This document shows positions 1 through 8,916 of a DNA stretch of 64,000 bases, one piece after another (within the stretch, counting starts at the first letter, position 1; each line of letters begins with the position of its first letter). The stretch spans positions 12,844,580 to 12,908,579 of the forward strand of contig OY783198.1 in the NCBI GenBank assembly GCA_963678675.1, written 5' to 3'. The position numbers were made by a program, and so were the translations under genes. This DNA comes from Xiphydria camelus (Eukaryota > Arthropoda > Insecta > Hymenoptera > Xiphydriidae). The notes beneath the pieces are model-generated. The model was not told the origin of the DNA, ran no database searches, and worked only from the letters and a program-made list of their open reading frames with translations.

Positions 1-483
1 GCGACTGCGTCCTCCGGTAGCGCCTCCGAGGGGGTTATCCGCGAACACTCCGCACTCGCGAACTCTCTGCGCGGCACACAGAGGGACAGCACAAAATAAA
101 TTACGACACTGCACGCAGTTACCGACACTACACACCGCGCGACACTGAACTTATAAATTAGACACGTAACACTCAGAAAATAAAACTTAGACTAATCGCT
201 TCCCGACCGAGAGCGTAAGACTTTAAAATTCCTCCGGAGAGTGTAAAGGCTCTCAGGAGGAAAGACTAGAAATAAACTAAGTCCAAATATAAAATTTAAA
301 CGGGTGTAAAGAGCCCGGAATATTTATAAGTCTAAAAGGTAGCACTGTAAGAGTACCGCGACACCGGTAAAATCGGTCGCGGCAGGGATAAGGTATGGAA
401 AACTGATTTTTGGTAAAGGTGGATGGCCTTGCCGTTCCTCAAACCTTATTAAAGGGAGGAATATGAAATTGCAAAGGATAATT
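1..483 (-). mobile_element. Partial element: distal leader of a copy lying off the left edge
   Basis: This is the end of a leader farthest from its reading frame, which would lie left of base 1. It carries the same hairpin series as the other leaders: stems at 229-262 (ttcctcc/ggaggaa), 301-317 (cggg/cccg) and 356-382 (ccgcg/cgcgg). The U2-like inverted blocks lie at 400-413, 418-422 and 425-434. The part holding the GATA/YY1/TGIF-type block is outside the window. Short regions differ from all complete leaders, for example around 165-185. Confidence 0.85.
195..458 (+). ncRNA. Candidate snRNA-like or inverted U2-like module (hypothetical)
   Basis: On the plus strand the module opens with ATCGCTTC, the same eight bases as the U2 5' end. 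It runs through four hairpins, then contains AAACTGATTTTTGG (400-413), identical to the U2 Sm-site region, followed by ggtgg (418-422), ggccttgccg (425-434) and a terminal hairpin ttcctc/gaggaa (435-461). The last three U2-like blocks occur in the same order in U2. The module recurs in every unit; the ATCGCTTC word starts at 7560, 14938, 22231, 29618, 37000, 44399, 51818 and 59167. It could be a decayed inverted U2 copy, the element 5' end, or a real small RNA. No expression evidence exists here. Confidence 0.3.
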
Positions 484-632
484 GGGCCAGTCCTGGAGGT
501 ACTGCAATACCAGGCCAACCCGCGGCAAGGCCGGAGCGAGCTCCCGTCACCTCACCCACCTCCAAAAATCAGTTTAATATACTGGATTCCTAATGGGAAT
601 CGTATCAGATATTAAGCTAATAAGAACAGATA
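484..632 (-). pseudogene. U2 snRNA 3' fragment, unit 1
   Basis: The minus strand reads from TATCTGTTCTTATCAG through the stem-loop IIa region, the Sm site (GATTTTTGG) and the 3' terminal stem-loop, ending about at CTGGCCC. The first roughly 37 nt of U2, including the GUAGUA branch-site recognition word, are missing, so it cannot work as U2. This copy differs from the other eight at two positions: a change in the IIa stem that breaks one pair (near 591), and a change at about 620. It marks the target site left downstream of element copy 1. Confidence 0.93.
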
Positions 633-1552
633 AAACGCCATTTATTGAAAATTGTTAAAAATTGACAATAAAAATGTGTTCCCCCGGAGGAACAATGCTC
701 CCCCGGGGGTAATATAAATGGCGCAGGCGCCACATAAAAACAAAACAAGATAAAAATTATGTATAAATATTAATACAAGTATAAGGGGGGCGGCTAAATA
801 CCCACCCCCCACTATTGGGGGCCCGTCGTTTTAAAAGAATATCAATTTATTTGTGTTGACGGACCCTTACAATATTATACTAATGATCCCCCGCCGCTTT
901 TACAGCAGACAGGGGATGTGACGCCATATCTGCGGGACGAGGACAGGACGACACCAACAGAAATCCAGCGGCACCCCATGACCAGCCATCCCACGATCCA
1001 TCTTTCAACGGACCGAGGCCGGCCGGCCAAGGGGTACCAGCTCCACCGCACAGAGCAAGGACAGGACAAGACACCACAGGGACAACACAGGACAACACAC
1101 AGTGCGGTGGGCAACACATATCTTAACAACCAGGTAAGTAATAAATTAATTAAGTCCTAGCAATGTAAATAACGGTATATATAGTTCATAGTGATAAGAT
1201 AAAGTAGATGGTAGTATTGCTTAATTTAAGACCGTCGTGTGACCATAGATAATAGTTTAGCTTAAGGTATCAATAGCAATTATGAGGCGGGATGGGTGGC
1301 CCAGTAAAATGTCAAAATAGTACAAATAATGTAAGGGGCGGTACGTAGGTAATTCATAGGTTAGTAATAATTACACTTATACTATCAGGTACACGGCGTG
1401 GCGCGAAATGGCGATGAATGACACGATTCGAGTGATTAAATGATGATAATATGTACAATCGGTGAAGAGATGATATGGGGATGAAGAAAGAAAGCCGGTA
1501 CCTAACACCGCAATAGCCACCTCATCCGCTGACCAAGGCAGGAGGGCAACTT
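633..1552 (-). other. 3' UTR of copy 1
   Basis: This 920-bp non-coding stretch lies between the stop codon and the U2 junction (junction class gataaaacgcc). It contains a C/G hairpin at 681-709, a gggggg/cccccc pair at 785-790 and 805-810, and the covarying stem 819-827/858-866, where one pair is G-U only if the RNA is read from the minus strand. A degenerate ggaca-type repeat lies around 1060-1105. An AT-rich variable block at 1134-1388 is bounded on the plus strand by GTAAGT and CAG. An open frame of about 80 codons (875-1129) exists but overlaps another open frame. Confidence 0.8.
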
Positions 1553-4500
1553 CTAATCATTGTGTTCGGGCTCTGGCGGTGCATACTGCCTAGCGCCGGT
1601 GAGGTGTTCCACGTAGATATCGCGGGACCATCGGATCGTATCCGAGACAATGAGACGGCGCATCATCGATGCGTACCACGAAGATATTCGTAGCCATCTC
1701 AACACCTTCTCATTGCCCCAGTACCACGACCCGAGGGCACCCACGATAAAGGCGTCGACCACAACTCGATACCCTTGCGCCTGCAGCTGGTCCGCCAGGG
1801 GCGCGTACTTGGCGTATTTCCGCGCTCTGGCCTCATCCCAAGACTGCAGACGATTCTCGAAGGGCACCGTCACGTCCAAGATGGTGATGACACGTGACCG
1901 GTCGTCCCGGATAACTATATCCGGCCGAAGTTGGGCCAACTCCCCAACCACCCCTGCCACAGGGCGGTTCGTGGTCAAGACACCAGGCAGTTGCTGTGCC
2001 TTGACGATCCGATCGACGATCGCATCATGCCGACGCTGAATTGCGTTGGAGTGAGGAGTGCAATGACCGAGCACATGGGGTAGTGTCTCGAGGGCGCTCC
2101 CGCACCGCCGGCATCGTTTATCGTTCGCCTCCCAAGGCCTAGCTCCGTTCAGAGGCAGGACATTGAGACGCGCTCGATGAATGAAACGCCAGTCGGCAAA
2201 ACGCGTAAAGCCGCCAGTCCGGAGGAAATGGTTAGACCACTTCGCCCGTCCTGACACCTCGTGGACCTTACCCTGGTCCCGCTTCGCCAGCAAGGTTCCG
2301 CGGTAGTACTCGACCAGTGCAACCCTCATCCGGTGCACTATTTGCGAGCGTGCGGCTGGTGGTACGATGGTCGATCGGTCTCGAGTCGCTCGCAACACGA
2401 TCGCCAGCTCCTCACGTTCGCCAGACCACGTCCAACGCACGCCGAGCTTCGTTGACTGCCTCCGGGCGGCGTCACGTGCCGAGGTCCAGAGGGACTTAAC
2501 GTCCCCCCCGTGCCTGGCGAAATCCCCCTCCAGCGAACCGGAAAGGTATTCCGCCACGTCATCCATGCACGGCTCTCGGCCGAGCCGCTTCCTGACCGCC
2601 GCCCTCAACCCGCTACTCGCGATTGTTCTCACCGCCTCATCCTCCGCCGTCAGCATTCTGAAGGCGTCTGCGATGGTGAGCGCATCCGCGAGATCAGCTA
2701 GCGGAAGTAGCCCTCCTCCCCCCATAGATGGAGGTAGGAAGACCACTTCCGCGCTCGCGCGCTGAGGGAGATGGAACCAGCCTTTGGCCAGCCTTTTCAG
2801 TTGGCGGTCGACTTCACCGAGTGGCCCCTTTTCCATCCTCATTCCCCTTAGACCGAAGTCCATACGCGGCAGCACAAACTTGGCTACCGCGTCGAACTTC
2901 TGCCAAGGGGCGAGCAACGAGGCATCGATCGCCTTGAGGCACTCAACGATGTCAACGAGCGCCTTTATTGGGGTCTGGCTCACGTTGGCACCGGTGGGTG
3001 TACCCAAGTGGGGGTATTCGTCGCGGTCCGATAACGCGCGAACGGGCTCTCCTTGGAGAGTGAACACAGTCGGCAGCACCCGGCGCCCTCTTCTGCAGTT
3101 CATATGCAGAGTGGCACATTTAGCCGGGTTAAAGTGCAGGCCAATCCGCTGTGCTGCCCTCTCCGCTGCGGACAGGAGGAGTCGCATCCCGGCGGGGTCG
3201 CTGGCAACCAGCGCAAGGTCGTCCGCGTACGCCAAAGTATTCAATCTCGTCCCACGTAAATCGTACCCCGCATCCGAGGATGCAAGGGCACGAAGTACGG
3301 GCTCGAGAGCGAGGTTGAACACTATGGGGCTCAGCGGGCAACCTTGTTTTACACCCGACTGGATGTTCACCTCCGAGGTGTAACCATCCGCAGTTCTCAC
3401 CCTCGTAGTGGCCCCTCGGTACATACTCGCCACCAAACGGCGGAGAGATGCAGGCACCTGGGCTCCCTCCAGCGCGGCTGCAATGGAGACGTGGGGGACC
3501 GAGCCGAAAGCATTTCGGAGGTCCAACCACGCCACCACTACCTCCTTTCCAGTCCGACGTGCGTCCTGAATGGCCTCCTGAAGCACGAAGGAATGCTCGT
3601 AGCATCCCTCGTACTTCAGGAAGCCCTTCTGTGAAGGACTGATGCGGCCGTTGCGCGTCGCCCATACGGTGAGGCGATCGGCCACGACGGCGGCGAACAG
3701 CTTGGCGAGAACCGAACCCATCGCGAGCGGGCGCCAATTACTCAGGTCATCCTGATCCCCTTTCTTGTACACCAAGACGGTGTTGGAAGTCTTCCAACCC
3801 TCAGGGATCGCTTCCAGCCTGCGGCAGGCGTTATAAACCGCAGTCAGGACACACGCACCGGGGTCAACCCTTCGCAAGTCGCGATAGGTAAGACCGTCGG
3901 GTCCAGGCGCGGTATTAGCCGCGTTCTTGAGCCGACGGAGTACCTCCAGCTGACTGAAGGGTGACACCAGCGCATCGTTATCGTCCTGCAACGGGGGCTC
4001 AGTCGGCCAGCCCCCGACAAGACCTTCCGGATCCTCACGCCGGCGATACACTTCCTCGAAGTGATGAAGAACCCTATCGCGTGGCACAGCACACTGAACG
4101 GTAGGGCCCTGCATCACCTCGCGAAATGCGCGCCGGGGGTCTTGTCTATACAGACGCTGGATGTGAGTCGCACGACTCACGCGATCCATGGGGGGAGGAA
4201 GCGGGGGATCAGGCTGATCCGAATGATCAGCCACTCGCTCCGGGTTCGTATCCTCGGCTGCCCGCCTCCGGCGCGGCCGACCGCCCCCACGCCGGGGAGC
4301 ATTTCGCGCACCGGAGGCGCCGGGTCCAGCAGGAGTCGCAGCCTGAAAACGCGTGGCAAGTCGCCTTGCCAGCGCTTCCAACTCGTCTATTGACGAGACA
4401 GCCTCAGCCGCTTCGATGAGCTCGACGCACTCAGTCTCGCTAAAAGGAGGCTGAGGCGCAGAGCCATCTGGCAGCGTTGGCTGGGCGTTGACCCTACCAG

Positions 4501-6810
4501 GCCCGACACCCCCGGCGCCGCGCGGCACGCCCAGTCCTTCCGCACCACTGCGGGCCGGATCTGGCCGCCTTCGGGAGGCCGAGGCACCCTGTCGAGGGGG
4601 TGGGGAACTAAAGGGTGAGCCCGCCCGGGCGCCCGGGGACCATCGACGAAACCACCACCATGACCACGTTGCGAGGGACTTACCGGACGCTGAAACGGTG
4701 CGGTCCGGTCGCGACGCGAAGAATTGAATCCGCGATGCCCTCCTACCTCAGTCGTACCTCTAGCGTCGCGCGGTGGCGCGTCAGGTCGGCGCTCCAGACC
4801 TGCTGGGGCCCATATCGACGCCGCGATGGTTGGCGTCGTCTGCGTCGCAGTCGTTGCCACCCTCGTCGTCCTCGTGGCAGCTGCTGGTGCTGTTGCTGCT
4901 GCCGCTGCTGCTGCTGGTGGTGTTGCTGCTGCAGCTGTCCGGGGGGAGTCCTCGATGCGACCCTCTGATGTTGATCGGGCCGCTGGTGGTGGTGAGGGCG
5001 GTGGCCTCGCAGCCGCCTCCGCCCGGACTCTCCTCCGGATCTCCTCCTCTTCTTCGTCCGGGACCTCCCGACTACCCGCGTGGTACTCGACGACCCCTGC
5101 GAGATACTCACGGGTCGCCGAGTATCTCCTTCTTACTGCCTCCAACTCAGGAGTGTGAGGCAGTACTTCCACCTCCGGGGGAGCAGGTGTTTGAGGAAAA
5201 GAGGTGTTCCGCCAGAACACCTCGTCGTCGCTCGACGACGTCGACGACGATCCGCTAGATATTATTACGGATCGCCTGGGACGACCAGATCTTAAGACCC
5301 TTGGTCGTCCCGCGACGGAGAGGGTGACAGCTCCGTCGCTGAGGCGTCTGGCGGGGATCTCTCTCACCTCTTCTTCCTCGCTCCCGGCACCTGCATCGGA
5401 TGTTACTGCAGGCGCCTCGTCCGGTACTTCCTCTTCCTCCTCCCCAATCACGTCCTCGATCCTTGGTGGTGTCCGAGGGGGTGATCTCCTCCCTGGATGG
5501 ACGGCTGTCGAGCAGATCGGCCCGCCACATACCGAGGTGGTAATGGTAGTGGCGGTGATTGTGGTTACCGGACTTGAGGTGGGCACTATGATGTCGCTGG
5601 GCGGGGTCGTCGGAAGGTCCGGAATCCTGTCGAGGACGACGAAGGGCTGCCTTCCCTGAAGCAGCTGTAACCGTTGGCGGATCTCCTGCCGCTGCTGCTC
5701 CAGGGTCGGCACTGTTGTTGTCGTGGTCGGCGCTGTTGCTCCCTCGCTGGCGACGGGGGCGACGACGGGTGTGGGGGGAGTTGCGACGACGTCCGCGAAA
5801 GTCGTCCCAGCGGAGACCGGTGGTGACCTCCGGAACTGCTGCCGCGGGCGCTCCGGTGACCGATCCTCGGTGGCCGCTCTTGTTCTCCTAACCTTGCTCC
5901 TCGTGACTCTTGGGGACACAGGCGGGGCGCTGGTCGCACGTCCTCGCCTGGTCGTCACTCCTCGCGTGGTGGTCGTCTGCGAGGGACGGGTGGAAGTCGG
6001 CGCAGAGGTGGTCGTTGCACCGCTTCCACTCCGTCGAGGAGGTGGAGTTGGTCCCCGGCCGAAGGATGTTGATGGACCGGGGCGGGGGGAACTAGATGTT
6101 CGCGTTCCCCCGAGCGCGCTCCGCATGGTATCGGCTCCTCGGATGTTCGGCCTCTGGGTCGACGCTCTTGATGGACCCCCGCTCGAAGATGTAGATGGCG
6201 AGGGTCGAAGGGGGACGGTGACTCCCGTCGCCCCGGCAGTCCGCACGAGGTGTTGTGTGGCTGGGACCTGCCGCGTCGGCCCAAAGGTCAACGTCATTTG
6301 CGTCGCTGCTCCTCCCGTCCTCCTTGTGGTAGCGATGGAGGCTGCCACGGTGGTGGTCGTCGTGGCCGAGGTCGATGGTGGTGTGGCACCCGTCGTCGTC
6401 GCCGTCGCACTTATCGCCGCTCTTAAAGTCCTTACTCCCGCGCTACGCGTGGTAGTCGCGGGTCGAGAGCTCGCGGGGGCGGAGGTATTTTGGCCGGATG
6501 TAGTGGCCGTCGATTGGGAGGGAGCTGTCGAACGGGGATGCGATCGCTCGAAGTGCGCCTTGACGTCTTTAAGGGCATACCTGCCCTTTCCGACGAAGGA
6601 GCACTGCGAGCACGCATATTGAATAAAAAGCCCCGCATGAGCCGGCTCATTATTCCTGGCCATAAGGGCCAGGTGCTTTGACAGCTCCGCATTCCCTTTA
6701 AAGCTCCCCTTGGAGCGAATAAGGCCCGAACCGCCGTAGCAGACCGGGCATCGAAATTCCTCCGGAAGAGGAACCTCGATCCTCGGAGGGACGCGTGGTG
6801 GTGTCGCCAT
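1553..6810 (-). pseudogene. Non-LTR retrotransposon protein, copy 1, frameshifted
   Basis: The N-terminal part (6810 down to about 4605) carries both zinc fingers and the linker. The C-terminal part (about 4600 down to 1553) carries the RT, the CCHC knuckle and the endonuclease. They lie in different frames because the G run at 4602-4605 has four G where intact copies have five. Read from the ATG, translation goes out of frame near codon 735 and stops at 4387, before the RT. Both halves are otherwise intact. The C-terminus ends PPEPEHND, shared only with copy 9. A homopolymer sequencing error is a real alternative. Confidence 0.9.
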
Positions 6811-7867
6811 CTCGCAGTGGTCGGAGTAACCGGGAAACTTAACCGACGGTTAAGCTAAACTAACTAGGAAAGGTTACCTAGGGGATTCGCCAGGCGGCGT
6901 GACAGTTTCCCGCCACAAACCGACTAACTCCTCGCACTAGAGGGGATAAGGAAGATGGCGGCAACTGACGCGCGGAAGTCACTCCTCAGAGTGGCTCGCA
7001 CGATGACAGCTGTCACCACCCGGGCTTTAAGGTTAGGGACTCCGATGGGCACTTAGCCGCAGGGATCGCTCCTAGGAGCGACGCGCGCAGCAGAGCGCCT
7101 AAACACCGGGGGAAGTTAGAAGGGAAATGTAGGGTAGGGTTAGGTCGCCTTACAGCAACCGACACTCGGATGCCTTAGAGCAAAGCTCGCTGGCAGGCGA
7201 GTGGGGGCTGATGGAAGGGAACCGGGAAATTTAAAGGGGTTAAAACCGATTCCTCCCTCGATTACTCCCTCCCGTTACCGGTAAGGAGCTCGATTGAGGA
7301 AAGGGAGTTGGACGACTAGGAGGGGGAAAGAACACTCTACCTACCTCCGACCACTTAACGTTGGGACGACGACTGCGTCCTCCGGTAGCGCCTCCAAGGG
7401 GGTTATCCGCGAACACTCCGCACTCGCGAACTCTCTGCGCGGCACACAGAGAGACAGCACAAAATAAATTACGACACTGCACGCAGTTACCGACACTTTA
7501 CACCGCGCGACACTGAACTTAAACTCTAACACTGAACACAGAAAATAAAACTTAAACTAATCGCTTCCCGACCGAGAGCGTAAGACTTTAAAATCGCGAA
7601 AAGCGCGAGAAATTTAAAATTCCTCCGGAGAGTGTAAAGGCTCTCAGGAGGAAAGACTAGAAAATAAAACTAAGTCCCTAAGTTAAAATTCAAACCGGTG
7701 TAAAGAGCCCGGAATAATTACAAGTCCTATAAAAGAATACCGCGACACCGGTAAAATCGGTCGCGGCAGGGACAAGGTACGGAAAACTGATTTTTGGTAA
7801 AGGTGGATGGCCTTGCCGTTCCTCAAACCTTATTAAAGGGAGGAATATGAAATTGCAAAGGATAATT
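6811..7867 (-). other. Leader of copy 1
   Basis: 1057 bp without a supported gene. Beside the ATG it has the palindrome cttaaccgacggttaag (6838-6854). The regulatory-type block is at 6945-7015, and a perfect 16-bp palindrome tcgctcctaggagcga is near 7066-7081. Farther out are the hairpin tcgcgaaaagcgcga (7594-7608), present in only some leaders, and the stem 7620-7653. The inverted U2-like blocks begin at 7784. Confidence 0.75.
6945..7015 (-). promoter_or_regulatory. Candidate internal promoter block, copy 1
   Basis: Three known factor-type words lie in a fixed 71-bp frame: GATAAG (6945-6950), AAGATGGCGGC matching the YY1/Pho consensus (6952-6962), and the perfect palindrome TGACAGCTGTCA matching the TGIF-family homeodomain dimer site (7004-7015). 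They lie 135-205 bp upstream of the ATG. Binding and promoter activity are inferred only. Confidence 0.4.
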
Positions 7868-8016
7868 GGGCCAGTCCTGGAGGTACTGCAATACCAGGCC
7901 AACCCGCGGCAAGGCCGGAGCGAGCTCCCGTCACCTCACCCACCTCCAAAAATCAGTTTAATATACTGGATTCCCAATGGGAATCGTATCAGATATTAAG
8001 CTGATAAGAACAGATA
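7868..8016 (-). pseudogene. U2 snRNA 3' fragment, unit 2
   Basis: 149 nt, identical to the remnants of units 3-9. The junction on the element side reads gatacgagcc, so one more base (8017, giving GTATCTG on the minus strand) could still belong to U2. Only units 2 and 8 have this junction form. Confidence 0.93.
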
Positions 8017-8916
8017 CGAGCCATTTATTGAAACATTAAAAACATTACAATAAAGATGTGTTCCCCCCGGAGGAACAATGCTCCCCCGGGGGTAAATGGC
8101 GCGTGGCGCCGACAACAAAACAATTAAAAAACGTACAATAATATGAATACAAATATAAGGGGGGCGGCTTAATACCCACCCCCCACTATTGAGGACCCGC
8201 CATAGTAAGGAAAGAAATTTATTGGTTCCGGCGGGTCCTAACAAAGTAAATACTGGGGGCCCCCCGCCGTCCTACGGTCGGGGGATGTGGCGCCACTGTA
8301 TCCGAGGGACAATAACGGGACCACACAACAGAAATCCAGCGATACCCACGGACCAGCCACCCCCCGATCCACTTTACAGCAGACCGAGGCCGGCCGGCCC
8401 GGGGGTACCAGCTCCACCGCACGGAACAAGAACAGTACCGGACAACACACGGACAACACAAGACAATATCACAATGCGGTGGGCAACACACATAGATACT
8501 ACTGGCTACAGGCTATACGGGTTTTATCCCCGCAGAGGCCTGATCAAATATGGTAAGTATCGGTAAGTATCTTAGGCTAATTTATCGTAGAATGTAATAG
8601 CACTTGTATAATATAAATAGCCAGCAGTATAGCTATAAGGAAATAGCAATAATTATTAGCGAGGCAGGATGGGTGGCACGATTAATATAATAAGAATAAA
8701 TAATATATAAAATAAGGATAAAAAAAGTACGTAGTAGCAATTACAATTTTGTTTTAGGTAGCCGGCGTGCGGTAATGACGGTGGATGACATGACTTGGAT
8801 GGATGAATGATAATATATACAATAGGTGAAAGAATGATATGGAGATGAAGCAAGAAGGCCGGTACCTAACATCACAAGAGCCACCTCATCCGCTGACCAA
8901 GGCAGGAGGGTAAATA
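8017..8916 (-). other. 3' UTR of copy 2
   Basis: 900 bp. The covarying stem is 8192-8201/8230-8239, ten perfect pairs in which two positions differ on both arms from the majority type. The variable AT-rich block runs from GTAAGT (8553-8558, repeated at 8563-8568) to TTTTAG ending at 8757 on the plus strand. The ggaca-type repeat lies around 8420-8465. Confidence 0.8.

Larger units (their letters stand above)
633..7867 (-). mobile_element. Utopia-like element copy 1 (frameshifted)
   Basis: Complete in length, but its reading frame is broken by a 1-bp deletion at 4602-4605. The 3' UTR and the RT-endonuclease part match copy 9 almost base for base, at an offset of 58,973-58,974. The 5' start of its frame and the adjoining leader instead resemble copy 8: both share the word ggagtaaccgggaaactt before the palindrome and the residues PEEF and LFIQYACS near the zinc fingers. 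The copy is therefore a mosaic. The true 5' end of the element is unresolved; the boundary given is the base next to the following U2 remnant. Confidence 0.88.

Noticed and set aside
212..270. Resemblance of cctccggagagtg-type sequence to U1 stem-loop words
   Set aside because: Short match only, without the U1 5' end or the rest of the molecule in order.
324..518. Short minus-strand frame beginning MAWYCSTSRTG, recurring near every U2 tail
   Set aside because: Its start is a translation of the U2 3' stem-loop, so its conservation follows from U2 and the inverted module.
7128..7145. Telomere-like tagggtagggttagg in the leaders
   Set aside because: Only two or three degenerate repeats, inside a conserved leader and not extended; chance resemblance.
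6811..7867. HDV-like self-cleaving ribozyme at the element 5' end
   Set aside because: Several hairpins exist, but I could not fit the double-pseudoknot core; a structural search of the leader would decide.
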